Shown: positions 8,756-17,762 of the stretch, in pieces | How the letters are laid out: every line of letters starts with the position of its first letter | How positions within the stretch are numbered: the first letter of the stretch is position 1 | Assembly (NCBI GenBank): GCA_000242815.2 | Contig: AHHB01000031.1 | Location: 45,424 to 109,423 of the forward strand | Reading direction: 5' to 3' | Length of the DNA: 64,000 nucleotides | From: Janthinobacterium lividum PAMC 25724 | GTDB lineage: Bacteria; Pseudomonadota; Gammaproteobacteria; Burkholderiales; Burkholderiaceae_D | Program-made: the position numbers and the translations under genes | The notes under the pieces: generated by a model | The model's input: the letters and a program-made list of their open reading frames with translations, nothing else | What the model was told of the DNA's origin: nothing | Databases searched by the model: none

Positions 8756-10012
8756 TCAAGCTGCGCGCTGGTTTTCCGACAAGTGCTGGCCGAATGCGAG
8801 GTTGTCGTAGTCGACCAGCGACTGCACGGTAAATTGCTTGGCGCTGTCATCGATGGCTTGCCAGGAATCGATGGCCAGATTGGCTTTCGCCTTGACGAGG
8901 AAAGGCATGCTGCCCACGTTCGATTCCGTGATGCTGTTGCCCAGTGTGATCATGTCCGTATTCATCTGCACCCATACGCCTTCCACCGTTTGCAGGCTGC
9001 TGAGGAATTTGGACATGGCCGGCCCCACGCGCGCCATCTGCGTGTTGAAGTCGCCCAGGTCGCTGCGCAGCCGCTGTTTCTTTTGCAATTCCTGCGTCTG
9101 GCTGCTGATCTGTGTGCAATATTCGTTGTAGGCGGCACGATTCTGCGCCGCCTTGACGCCCAGCCCGACGCCGGTGGCGATGGCCGCTGCGCCGCCCACC
9201 AGCAGCGAGACGCCGCCCGTGAATGGCGCCAGCAGGCCGCCGATCAGCGCGCAGCCGACGGACGCCGTGACGGCGGCGATGGTGAAGTCGCGCCAGGCCT
9301 TGTAGGCTGCATCGCGCAGTTTCTCCAGCTCCACGATCTTCGTTTCCAGGCCGCCGATGGTGCGGTTTACATCAGCGATCATCGTCGACGAAGTGCTGGT
9401 AAATGCCTGCAGCTTGCTGTTGTATTCATTCATTTTCTGTTCGAACAGACCCAGCTTCCTGATCAGTGCCGCCACTTCGGTCGACATTTTTTGCGCCAGC
9501 GGTATCGGACCCATGGTCTGGTCGAACAGATAGGCTTTCAAGTTCTCCACCTGTTCCTTGGCCGGCAGGCCCGGCAGTTCATCGAGCACGCTTTGATAGC
9601 CGCTCACCAGCTTGGTCGAGGTGTCATGCACGCGCTGGCCCAGCCATACTGTGTGCGTGTAGATCTCTGTCGGCGGCGTCGGCGTGGCCAGCAGGCCGGG
9701 ATTCTTGATCAGGGCCGCGCGCAGGCTTTTCGGGTTGCCGAATTCGGTGGAGGCGTTTTGCACGCTTTTCATTGCGCCGATGCAATCGAGTACCGTCTGC
9801 GAGCCATCGACGGCACCGTACTTGCTTTCGAAATCGCCCTTGGTGATGGGCAACTCGCTGGCCGAGCCCACATAGGCTTGCAATTCGATCCAGCTATCGC
9901 TGAACAGGGCAAACTGGCTCTTTTGTCCGGATTGGGGATTGGCCGGCGTGGTCAGGCCTGGCGGCGGTTCGATCGATGGCGTGGCGGCGGTATTGATAGC
10001 GGTAACACTCAT
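8756..10012 (-). CDS. Alpha-pore-forming toxin family protein, XaxA/MakA-like (second copy)
   Basis: 418 residues, ATG at 10012 with AAGGGA upstream. No classical signal peptide. Features in order: N-terminal helices, the shared motif FGNPKSLRAAL (91-101), TVWLGQRVHDTS, long coiled-coil helices (160-235), a hydrophobic Gly/Ala-rich hairpin (about 243-290, with CALIGGLLAPFTGG) and a C-terminal helical bundle. This long helix / hydrophobic hairpin / long helix layout is that of XaxA-, YaxA- and MakA-type alpha-pore-forming toxins, where the hairpin enters the target membrane. It is clearly related to the protein encoded just upstream and probably arose by duplication. Confidence 0.75.
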   Translation of the reverse strand: MSVTAINTAATPSIEPPPGLTTPANPQSGQKSQFALFSDSWIELQAYVGSASELPITKGDFESKYGAVDGSQTVLDCIGAMKSVQNASTEFGNPKSLRAALIKNPGLLATPTPPTEIYTHTVWLGQRVHDTSTKLVSGYQSVLDELPGLPAKEQVENLKAYLFDQTMGPIPLAQKMSTEVAALIRKLGLFEQKMNEYNSKLQAFTSTSSTMIADVNRTIGGLETKIVELEKLRDAAYKAWRDFTIAAVTASVGCALIGGLLAPFTGGVSLLVGGAAAIATGVGLGVKAAQNRAAYNEYCTQISSQTQELQKKQRLRSDLGDFNTQMARVGPAMSKFLSSLQTVEGVWVQMNTDMITLGNSITESNVGSMPFLVKAKANLAIDSWQAIDDSAKQFTVQSLVDYDNLAFGQHLSENQRAA

Positions 10013-10081
10013 GGTAGTTCCCTTCAGTGATCAGGTCAGACTGCGTGGAAGTACGGAAAACAGCGACTGAAAACGCTGGCG

Positions 10082-11356
10082 TCAGGCGGCGAGCCTGGTC
10101 GCCAGTTGCTGCTGCCAGTCGGGCTGGTCTGGCGGCAAGCTGGCGCCAAAGCCGATCAGATTGGCATCGACAAAGGACCCGGTAATAAACGCCTTCAAGG
10201 CGTTGTCGAGCGTGCGCCAGCCATCGGCAGCCTTGACCATCTCGGCTTCGCGCAGCCATGGTCCGGTATGCAGGTTGTCCACGCTCAAATCGCTGGCGCG
10301 CGCGCCCAGTTCCCGCGCCGATGCGCTCCAGGCCGCTTGCACGCTGCGCAACTGGCCCAGGATGCCGTTCGATGCCGGCAGCGAGAATTTCATCAGTTCA
10401 TCGAGCGCGCCCAGGTCGCTGCGGTAGCACACGCGCTTGGCGAGGAAGGCGCTTTGATCGTGTACTTCTTGTACCAGACCATCGTATTTGCCGCGCGCCA
10501 CGCCGGCCGCCGCGCCCAGCGCCGCTGCGGACAGCGCCACGCCGCCGCCGGTGACGGCCGAACCGATGGCAAAGCTGCCGCCGCCCGTGGGCACGGCCAG
10601 GATCACCATGATGGCAATGCCGACGATGCCGATGACGGCCGGTACGATGCAGGCGGAAATAGTCAATGCCAGCCATTTCGAATAGGCGGCGTCGCGCGCG
10701 CGCTCCAGTTCCCCGATTTTCTGCCCCAGCGCGCCGATTTCCTTGTCGAGTTCAGTGCGTGTCTTCGATGAGCGTTCGGTGAAGGTGCGCATCAGCAACT
10801 GGGCTTCGTCCAGCGCTGTTTCGATTTGTTCGAATTCCGCAATCAACTCGCCGATTTGCGCGATGGTGTTTTGCATATTGTCGAGTATCTGGCCATTGTT
10901 GAGGAACAGGCTCTTGATGCCGGCCGTGACGTCGGCCGCCGATTCGTGGCGCGCCATTTCCGGGATGCTGCGCAAGGTCGACGACAGCGTAAAGGCATCG
11001 CGGTGCGCCCGTTCCACGGTCCAGACGGTGGCGGAAAAAGCATCGTTTTTCGGGCGCGTGCCGCTGGCCAGGAAATTCGGGTCGCGCAAGATCTTTGCCC
11101 GCAGGCTGCTGGGACTGCCGTAGCGCTCGGCCGTCTGGCGCAGCTTGCGCATGGCGTCGAAGCATTCCTTCATTTGCGAACCGGACGAGGCGTCGCCGTA
11201 GCGCTGTTCGTATTCGCCGATATCCGACGGCAGGGCCAGCACGGCCTGGATGCGCGTCTGCAAGTCTATCCATTGCTGCGAGGCCAGCACGAAGCGCTGG
11301 CTATCGGGATTGTCGCCCGGTGTCAGCAGAGTGGACGAGGGCAGGAACAATGTCAT
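10082..11356 (-). CDS. Alpha-pore-forming toxin family protein, XaxA-like (first copy)
   Basis: 424 residues, first gene of the minus-strand operon; ATG at 11356 follows GGAG. Shared motif YGSPSSLRAKI (79-89), then SATVWTVERAH, coiled-coil helices (145-225), a hydrophobic block at about 229-288 (two segments separated by PTGGG) and C-terminal helices ending near residue 424. No signal peptide is seen; related toxins also lack one. Known relatives assemble with a partner into large membrane pores active against eukaryotic cells. Whether this one acts on eukaryotes or bacteria cannot be told from the sequence. The next gene starts 70 bases downstream. Confidence 0.75.
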   Translation of the reverse strand: MTLFLPSSTLLTPGDNPDSQRFVLASQQWIDLQTRIQAVLALPSDIGEYEQRYGDASSGSQMKECFDAMRKLRQTAERYGSPSSLRAKILRDPNFLASGTRPKNDAFSATVWTVERAHRDAFTLSSTLRSIPEMARHESAADVTAGIKSLFLNNGQILDNMQNTIAQIGELIAEFEQIETALDEAQLLMRTFTERSSKTRTELDKEIGALGQKIGELERARDAAYSKWLALTISACIVPAVIGIVGIAIMVILAVPTGGGSFAIGSAVTGGGVALSAAALGAAAGVARGKYDGLVQEVHDQSAFLAKRVCYRSDLGALDELMKFSLPASNGILGQLRSVQAAWSASARELGARASDLSVDNLHTGPWLREAEMVKAADGWRTLDNALKAFITGSFVDANLIGFGASLPPDQPDWQQQLATRLAA

Positions 11357-11801
11357 GTAGTTCTCCAGTTCAAAGTGGTCGCCAGGCCGCGCCGTGCAGG
11401 CGCGCCGGTGTCTGACAATATGGAAAAAACCAAAGATTTTGCCGCGGCTGCGCCAGCCTGCATGGTCGACATGGCAGGGCGTCGCTTAGACGGCGAAATC
11501 ACAGCGACAGCCCTGATGCGCGCGGCGGTGCGGCGCGGGCGAAAGAGCGGCAGGCGTGGCGGGAGATGCTGGCGGGCCGGTCTTGTGCGCGGATTCTGGA
11601 AGCTAGTATGCACTTTTTACATGGCAACATTCTCTCTAAAGATAACCTTGCCTCGATTTATTGCATTGTTTTAAAACAAATGTTTTGCAGCTTGATTTTG
11701 CGCAAATGTTTGAATCTTAACGCCGGTGTTTTGCCTTTCTTCAGAAGCGAGTCACAAGCAGTTCTTTTCAGGATGAACGGCACTTGTTGTCCGGCCTGTA
11801 G

Positions 11802-11967
11802 GTCAACGGCAACAATGGACTGTGGGACGTGCCGCAAAGCGTGCGTAAATATAGCGGCGTGCTGCGCAATAGCCAGGGCAGGCCAGACGATGGGTACAGC
11901 GTGACGGGCATGGCGTATCGCAACAACTGGAACGCCACCGACGAGGTGCCGCTGCGCGCCTTGGAGT
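11802..11967 (+). pseudogene. Fragment of a TonB-dependent receptor
   Basis: About 55 in-frame codons read NGNNGLWDVPQSVRKYSGVL, then YSVTGMAYRNNWNATDEVPLRALE. This resembles barrel strands of TonB-dependent receptors, where a kYsG..R segment is followed by a strand ending N.W...D.vP.RA. Nothing before or after continues the gene, so this is a relic. The bases between 11357 and 11801 contain no gene that I can support. Confidence 0.6.
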
Positions 11968-12105
11968 GCCGCAGCCCTGCCTCTTCTTTCCTTGAATTGG
12001 CCGTGCCGAGCGCCACGCGTGCATCGGCGCCGATGCTGGTCTTGCTGCGCCATTGCGCGATGCCCAGGTACACCAGGTACAGTGCGCCAGCCAGTTCGAC
12101 AGATG
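11968..12105 (-). pseudogene. Fragment of a LysE/RhtB-family exporter
   Basis: In the minus frame a short stretch reads VELAGALYLVYLGIAQWR followed by a soluble loop, matching the conserved aGaaYL.YLGi..wr helix of LysE/RhtB amino-acid exporters. The rest of the roughly 200-residue protein is missing on both sides. Together with the receptor fragment beside it, this marks a decayed junction. Confidence 0.55.
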
Positions 12106-12142
12106 CATGGGTGTTCCTGGGGGAGGTCCGAAAGGGGAGTGT

Positions 12143-12181
12143 GGAGTCAAAACGCACTGACTGTCCGGAGTTTTCGACTCC
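12143..12181 (-). terminator. Inverted repeat downstream of the yeiH-like gene
   Basis: GGAGTCAAAAC (12143-12153) faces GTTTTCGACTCC (12170-12181), pairing with one bulged base across a 16-nt loop. It lies 54 bases beyond the stop of the minus-strand yeiH-like gene and may end its transcript. There is no strong U-run. Confidence 0.35.
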
Positions 12182-12234
12182 TGCGTCAGTGGCACCCGCT
12201 TGAATCAGGCTCAAGCTCATCTTCAGCTTCAGAT

Positions 12235-13317
12235 TCAGGCAAACAAGCTGGCCACGACATGGTTGATGGCGGCGCCACCGGCGATCAGCCAGAAAAATAG
12301 CAGGCCGCCCAGCAGCAGGGGCTTGACACCGGCGCGGCCGATGGCCGACATGTGCGTCGTCAAGCCCAAAGCCGCCATGGCCATGGCCAGCAGGACCGTG
12401 TCCAATTCGGTGATGCTGGCCACTGTGCTTGCTGGCAACAGGCCCAGCGAATTGAAGGCCAGCACGGCAATAAAGATGAAGGCGAACCAGGGAATGGCCA
12501 GCGCGGCCGCCTTGTCCTGGTCGCTGTTGCCTGCCTGGCCCTTGCCACGCGCCAGCACTGCCGACAGGATGACGAGGAAGGGCGCAAGCATCATCACGCG
12601 CACCATCTTGGCGATCACGGCCGCATTCGCCGTTTCTTGGCCGATTGACTTGCCGGCCGCCACCACTTGCGCCACTTCATGTACGGTCGAGCCAATATAT
12701 ACGCCGAAGGCGGCAGGCGTGGCCGCCAGCACATGCCAGCCTTGATTCCATTGATACAGCAGCGGATAGACAAAAATCGCGATGCTACCGAAGAGCACGA
12801 CGGTCGAGACCGCTACGCTGACGTCCTCGCTGTGTGCCTTGAGCACGGGTTGCGTCGCCATCACGGCTGCCGCGCCGCAGATGGAACTGCCGGCGCCGAT
12901 CAATATGGCGCTGTTGCGCTCCAGCTTGAACACTGCGGTGCCGAGCAATATGGCCAGGCCAAACGTCGACATCAGCACCAGCGCGTCGATGGCGATGCCG
13001 GCCAGGCCCACTTGTCCGATATCGTGGAACGTCAAACGAAAACCGTAGAGGATGATGCCCAGACGCAAGAACGTCTGCTTGGAGAGCGCCACGCCCGCGC
13101 CGCAGGTGGGCGCCAGGCGGCCATACACGCTGTTGCCGAGCACAATGCCCAGCATGATGGCCAGTGTCAGGGCGCTCATGCCGTGGCTTTGCATCCATGC
13201 GAGCTTGCCCAGGACGATGGCGCCATAGGCGATCACGCCGCTCAGCAGCAGGCCTGGAAGAAGGCGGCCATAGCGGTCGCAGAAACTTGTTGTGTTGCGT
13301 GTTGATAGCGATGACAT
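12235..13317 (-). CDS. yeiH: YeiH family putative sulfate exporter
   Basis: 360 residues with about ten hydrophobic helices, inner-membrane. The segments GIILYGFRLTFHDI and SSICGAAAVMAT are characteristic of the YeiH/UPF0324 family. Start: ATG at 13317 is preferred because GGAG lies 6 bases upstream; in-frame ATGs at 13329 and 13350 lack a good site. A LysR gene is divergent with 118 bases between, the same arrangement as E. coli yeiE-yeiH, so that regulator probably controls it. Transport of sulfate or sulfite is a family-level prediction, not proven. Confidence 0.88.
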   Translation of the reverse strand: MSSLSTRNTTSFCDRYGRLLPGLLLSGVIAYGAIVLGKLAWMQSHGMSALTLAIMLGIVLGNSVYGRLAPTCGAGVALSKQTFLRLGIILYGFRLTFHDIGQVGLAGIAIDALVLMSTFGLAILLGTAVFKLERNSAILIGAGSSICGAAAVMATQPVLKAHSEDVSVAVSTVVLFGSIAIFVYPLLYQWNQGWHVLAATPAAFGVYIGSTVHEVAQVVAAGKSIGQETANAAVIAKMVRVMMLAPFLVILSAVLARGKGQAGNSDQDKAAALAIPWFAFIFIAVLAFNSLGLLPASTVASITELDTVLLAMAMAALGLTTHMSAIGRAGVKPLLLGGLLFFWLIAGGAAINHVVASLFA

Positions 13318-13435
13318 GCCGTGCTCCATGGTTACTGGTGTGTTTGGCATGACTGTACAGTGCGCCTATTAAATGGTAAAACGGTTTGTTTTTGTATATT
13401 CAACCTAAAAAATAGGTAGATAGGGGAGAGAAAGC

Positions 13436-14338
13436 GTGGCGTTAACCTTGCGGCAATTGCAAATTTTCCTGGCCGTGGCGGACACGGGCAGCACCAGTGC
13501 GGCCGGCGAGCGCATTGCGCTGTCGCAATCGGCCGCCAGCGCGGCGCTGAACGAGCTCGAAACCTTGCTGGACGCGCAACTGTTCGACCGCGTGGGCAAG
13601 CGATTATTGCTCAACGACAATGGCCGCCTGCTGTTGCCGCAGGCGCGGCAGATGCGCGACGCGGCTGACAGCATCGAGCGCCAGTTTGCGGGCGCCGACC
13701 CGTCCGTGCCCGTCAGCCTGCAAATCGGCGCCAGCACCACCATCGGCATCTATCTGTTGCCGCAGCTTTTGGCGCAGGCGGCGCGGCAGCATGGGCCCAG
13801 CATTCCGCAGGTAACAATAGCCAACACGGCCGACATCGCCGCCGCCGTGGCGCAGTTTCGTGTCGATATCGGCCTCATCGAAGGGCCGTGTCACGCAGCG
13901 GGCTTGCTGGTGGAACCGTGGCTGACGGACCAGATGTTGATCGTCGCCGCGCCCACGCACCCGCTGGCGCAACGGCGCCGTTTGCTCAGCTTTGTGGAAT
14001 TGCAGCAGGCGGGCTGGCTGTTGCGCGAAGCGGGCTCGGGCACGCGCGAGGCGGTGGAGCAAGCGCTGCTGCCACATTTGCACTATTTGCGCGCCGCAGC
14101 TGAATTCAGCAACTCGGAAGCGATCAAATATGGCGCGGCGGCCGGGCTGGGCATCGCCTGCCTGTCGCGCGTGGTGGTGGCCGATCTGTTGGCCAGTGGG
14201 CAACTGGTGGAACTGGAAACCATGCTGCCTCCGCTGGAGCGCAACTTTTACCTGCTGCGCCAGTCCAAAAAGATTCTGTCGCCGCGCTTGAACCGGTTCC
14301 TGGCACTGTGTCGCCACGCGACCCGCAAGGCGGGGTAG
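13436..14338 (+). CDS. LysR family regulator, YeiE-like
   Basis: 300 residues from GTG at 13436, with GGGGAG upstream. N-terminal winged helix (LTLRQLQIFLAVADTGSTSAAG, abbreviated here; recognition helix around SQSAASAALNELE) and a C-terminal periplasmic-binding-like effector domain from about 90 (SLQIGASTTIGIYLLPQLL). The ligand-binding half resembles CysB/YeiE-type proteins with a GAS.TIG strand. It is divergent from the yeiH-like exporter, and the intergenic AT-rich stretch (13370-13420) probably holds both promoters and the operator. Confidence 0.88.
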   Translation: MALTLRQLQIFLAVADTGSTSAAGERIALSQSAASAALNELETLLDAQLFDRVGKRLLLNDNGRLLLPQARQMRDAADSIERQFAGADPSVPVSLQIGASTTIGIYLLPQLLAQAARQHGPSIPQVTIANTADIAAAVAQFRVDIGLIEGPCHAAGLLVEPWLTDQMLIVAAPTHPLAQRRRLLSFVELQQAGWLLREAGSGTREAVEQALLPHLHYLRAAAEFSNSEAIKYGAAAGLGIACLSRVVVADLLASGQLVELETMLPPLERNFYLLRQSKKILSPRLNRFLALCRHATRKAG

Positions 14339-14350
14339 GCCGGCGCGGCC

Positions 14351-15457
14351 TCATTTTGGCCGTGGAGCCTGTAATGGCGCATCGGGCGGTACCAGCTCAC
14401 CCGCCCGCAGTCGCTGGACGGCTTGCGCCACGGCGCGCGCCACGTTGCGCACTTCTTCCTGCACATGGGTATCGCGGTCCAGCGTCTCATGGCTTTGCGC
14501 ATAGCTGTCGTAATAACCGATGTAGCGGTCCAGCCGCGATTTCGCGCCCGCATCGATGAGGCCCATCCAGTCGAGCCAATCCGACAGGCCCCGCCGCACG
14601 CCTTCGATGCCGGCCACGTCGCCATGCACGACCAGGCCATACGCGCGTCCGGCCAGGTGTTTCGGATAATTCCAGCCTTGTAATTCCAGGGCCTTCGCTT
14701 CCACGGCTTTTTTGCCATGCGTGCTCGTGGGGTCGGGGTTGCCGCCATCGGCGCAGACGAGCCGGTCTATCATCAGTTTCAGCACGCCAGGCGTCTGGTA
14801 CCAGTACACGGGCGTGAGGATAATGACGGCGTGCGCGGCCGTCCAGCGCTCGTAAATGTCGGCCATCCAGTCATTCGTCTGGCGTTCGCCATGGTTCGGA
14901 TAGCAGCTGCACGGCCAGTGGCACAGGGGCATGGCCGTCGAGACGCAGCCCTTGCACGGATGGATGTGCAAGTCATACGACGATGTCAGCAAGCTCAGGT
15001 CCAGCACGTCCGCTTCGATGTGCTCGGCCTGCAGCACGTCCTTGGCCCACTGCGTCATGCGCCAGGTCTTTGAAATTTCTCCTGGGCAAGAACCGTCGTT
15101 GCGCGCCGCGCCGCAGATCAGCAGCACGCGCGACGGCGTGGCTGGCTCTTTCTGGCGCGCTGCGGCGGCCAGCAGGCGCTCGCGCGTGGCCAGCCATTCC
15201 ACCGACAGTTCGTAGTCGGGGTCGGCAAAACCGGGCCCCGCCTTCTGCGTGACGGGCGCCTTACGGCCATCCTGGTAATTCTTCCAGGCCACTTCTTCCA
15301 CCTGCACCAGGGCGCCGCTGACGGCGTCGAACGTGGGGTCGACAAACGAGCGGATGAATTGCAGATGAAATTCAACCCTGTCCAGCGGCGCAGGCGCCTG
15401 GCCCTGGCGCGGCTGGGGGATGGGGGGAGTGGTTGGCATAGTGGGAGTGGCGGACAT
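14351..15457 (-). CDS. Flavodoxin-like / NADPH-dependent FMN reductase family protein
   Basis: 368 residues; ATG at 15457 follows AAGGAG. After a Pro-rich start and about 100 residues of helical extension, a flavodoxin-like domain begins near residue 108 (RVLLICGAARNDGSCPGE), followed by a cysteine-bearing loop (HPCKGCVSTAMPLCHWPCSC) and ILTPVYWYQTPGVLKLMIDR, the usual flavin-contact strand. It is longer than typical family members (about 200 residues) because of the N-terminal extension. Likely a cytoplasmic flavin-dependent oxidoreductase; substrate unknown. The cysteine group could bind metal or be redox active (inference). Confidence 0.75.
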   Translation of the reverse strand: MSATPTMPTTPPIPQPRQGQAPAPLDRVEFHLQFIRSFVDPTFDAVSGALVQVEEVAWKNYQDGRKAPVTQKAGPGFADPDYELSVEWLATRERLLAAAARQKEPATPSRVLLICGAARNDGSCPGEISKTWRMTQWAKDVLQAEHIEADVLDLSLLTSSYDLHIHPCKGCVSTAMPLCHWPCSCYPNHGERQTNDWMADIYERWTAAHAVIILTPVYWYQTPGVLKLMIDRLVCADGGNPDPTSTHGKKAVEAKALELQGWNYPKHLAGRAYGLVVHGDVAGIEGVRRGLSDWLDWMGLIDAGAKSRLDRYIGYYDSYAQSHETLDRDTHVQEEVRNVARAVAQAVQRLRAGELVPPDAPLQAPRPK

Positions 15458-15753
15458 GGCTTCTCCTTAAGGATGGCACTATCTTGTCGCAGGAGCTGGC
15501 GCTGGTCTGTGCGTTGAGTCACTGTGCAGCGATTAGTCAGCAAAATTGCCGTTTCAGACCCTGCGCCGCGTATGGTCTGGCCATGTAGCGCTTGCTGCGC
15601 TCGCTGCGCATGCGGGCCGCAAGGAAGAAGTCGCGGCGCGCATCGTCAACAACCAAGGGCGTAAGCGCGTGAAGTGCAGGCGGTGCCGCCGTTGTCAGCT
15701 GCGTTATGGAGGCATGTGAAGCATGCCTTGTTGCCGGCGCTAATCGGAGGTGT

Positions 15754-16182
15754 TTATTGCGTGCGCAGGTAGGCCAGCAGGTCCGCTACTTGCTGGGCAT
15801 TGCCGATGCCCCAGAAGCGCATTTTGTTTCCAGGAATGAAATCGCTCGGTGCCTTGAGGTAGTTGGCCAGGTTTTGCTCGGTCCAGACGATGTTCGCGTT
15901 TTTCATGGCAGCCGAATATTTATAGTCGGTAGTGGAACCGGCTTTGCGGCCGATCACGCCCGTCAGCTTGGGGCCGAAGCCGGCGCGCGCCGAAGGCCCC
16001 ACCTGGTGACAGGAGGCGCATTTGTGATACGCGGCCTTGCCCGCTTCGGCATTGCCCGTGAGAGCAGCGGGAGCGGCGGCGGCCTGCGCGGTAGCGCCTG
16101 GGGCCAGCAGCAAGGCGGTAGCGGCGAGCGGTGAGAACAGACGCAAAAGAAAGCTGGCAGAGATCATCAGTGAGGCTGGCAT
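15754..16182 (-). CDS. Class I c-type cytochrome
   Basis: 142 residues with a signal peptide (to about residue 33) and a haem-binding motif CASCH (Cys55, Cys58, His59). The likely sixth haem ligand is Met in PGNKMRFWG near the C-terminus, and the strand order fits a cytochrome c2-like fold (GPKLTGVIGRKAG follows the haem motif). A periplasmic electron carrier. An alternative start is ATG at 16167. It stands alone, so its redox partner is not shown. Confidence 0.9.
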   Translation of the reverse strand: MPASLMISASFLLRLFSPLAATALLLAPGATAQAAAAPAALTGNAEAGKAAYHKCASCHQVGPSARAGFGPKLTGVIGRKAGSTTDYKYSAAMKNANIVWTEQNLANYLKAPSDFIPGNKMRFWGIGNAQQVADLLAYLRTQ

Positions 16183-16346
16183 AGGCTGTAAGGACCAGAG
16201 GTCCGAGATGGCACGGGATAAAGTATTCTACAGGCGGGCAGCAAAACCTGCCGGCCAGCGGCGCAATGATGTCAGTATCCGGTGCCTGTGCCAGTGCCGG
16301 TACAGGAAGCGCCGCAGCAATGGGTAGGCAAATAGTTTGAATAGCG

Positions 16347-17225
16347 TCAGCGCTTGGCGCCTTGCGCACCGAGCGCCGCCATGGCCGATGCGAACACGAT
16401 GCAGGCGATGGCCAGCCATTGCGTTAGGCTCAGCAGTTCCCCCAACACCGCCATCGCCGCCAGCGCGCTGACGGCGGGTGCGGCGCTGCTGAACATGCCG
16501 AACACCCCTTGCGGCAAACGGCGCAGAGCAAAGATTTCCAGGGAGTACGGCAGGGCGCTCGATAGCATGGCAATGGCCAGGCCCATCAGCGCCATCGACG
16601 GTGCCAGCAGGTCCGTGCCGGAATACGTGATGCCGATGGGCACAGTCACCATGGCCGCTACCGTCATGCCCCAGGCGACGGCTTGCCCGCCTTGCAAGGT
16701 CGAGGCGCGTTTGCCGAAGATGATATACAACGCCCAGCATACCGCCGCCCCCAGCGCGTACGCCACGCCGACCGGGTCCAGGCTGCCTGGGCTACCCTGC
16801 AGCGGCAGCAATAAATACAGGCCGAACACGGCGCACGCGACGGCCAGCAAATCGCGCGGCCGGCGCGACGCCAGCATGGCCACCGCCAGCGGCCCCGTCA
16901 CCTCGATGGCGACGGCAATGCCGATCGGTATCAGCGCAAACGCGCGGTAAATCAGCAAGTTCATCAGTCCCAGCACGGCACCGTAGACCAGCAAGTTCAG
17001 CACATCCTTGCGCGTCAGCCGGAAACGCCACGGCCGGAAGATCGCCAGCAGGATCAGCGCCGAAAACCCCACGCGATATGCGGTAATGCCTTCGACGCCC
17101 ATGACAGGAAACAGATTCTTCGCAATCGCCGCCCCCAGATTGACGGAAATCTGCCCTCCCAGTACAGCGAGGGAAGAGAGCAAAATGCTGTCGGGCAGGG
17201 GGGAGGTCGAGGCGGATGAGGTCAT
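16347..17225 (-). CDS. rhtA: EamA/DMT family exporter, RhtA-like
   Basis: 292 residues, ten predicted membrane helices as two EamA repeats. The segments GASxAK..FP near the start (here LGAAIAKNLFPVMG), VEVTGPLAVA-type helix (AIEVTGPLAVAMLASRRPRD) and ALPYSLEIFALRRLP match E. coli RhtA, a threonine/homoserine exporter of the inner membrane. Substrate is inferred from similarity only. No neighbouring gene suggests a pathway. Confidence 0.85.
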   Translation of the reverse strand: MTSSASTSPLPDSILLSSLAVLGGQISVNLGAAIAKNLFPVMGVEGITAYRVGFSALILLAIFRPWRFRLTRKDVLNLLVYGAVLGLMNLLIYRAFALIPIGIAVAIEVTGPLAVAMLASRRPRDLLAVACAVFGLYLLLPLQGSPGSLDPVGVAYALGAAVCWALYIIFGKRASTLQGGQAVAWGMTVAAMVTVPIGITYSGTDLLAPSMALMGLAIAMLSSALPYSLEIFALRRLPQGVFGMFSSAAPAVSALAAMAVLGELLSLTQWLAIACIVFASAMAALGAQGAKR

Positions 17226-17381
17226 GGGGCGCTATTTTAATATGCCTAAGCCTGGCAATTGCTGGCAGCTTGCTAAGCGGGGCGATATTTGATTGAATAG
17301 TTGCCGACTTTATTGCCGTATCGCGGCTTCCTTTTCGATATTTTCTAGCAAAATACGCTACATTTATACAAATGTTTCCTA

Positions 17382-17762
17382 GTGGATAAGAGTAGTCGGC
17401 GCGAAGACCTATTTTACCAACTCAGGAGTTATCTATTGGACAAAGCTTACTTCTTCATTGTGGGCGCATTCGCATTGTCTGTGTTGCTAGGTTTGCGCAA
17501 CACAAGACTCTGGCCTGTGCTTTGTCTTGTAGCGATAGCGCCTTCTGTACTAAGCCTTGCAGGCTTAGGCTTTGCGTCGACAAGCATGCTGTTTTTTAGT
17601 CTTCATCTTGTCGGTATAACAATTCTGTACACCTTCATCGGTTTGGCGGGGGTGCTGCTGGGCAAAAGCATCCGCAAGCGATTGAGCAGAAATGGCGGCC
17701 AGGGAAGCACCAATTTATTCATCTGGCACCATTCCCTGCTGCGGTTTGACCTGAGACAATAA
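17382..17762 (+). pseudogene. Small membrane protein cut short by an IS element
   Basis: The frame opens with GTG at 17382 and has four hydrophobic stretches (AYFFIVGAFALSVLLGL, VLCLVAIAPSVLSLAGLGF, MLFFSLHLVGITILYTFIG and the adjoining LAGVLLG). Up to about residue 107 composition is uniform; the last 19 residues read into the IS5 end, which starts near 17702. The original C-terminus is lost. No family was recognised. AT-rich DNA before the start (17300-17380) may hold the promoter. Confidence 0.5.

Noticed and set aside
8639..10030. 463-residue plus-strand frame
   Set aside because: Antisense of the XaxA-like toxin gene, which has motif and ribosome-site support.
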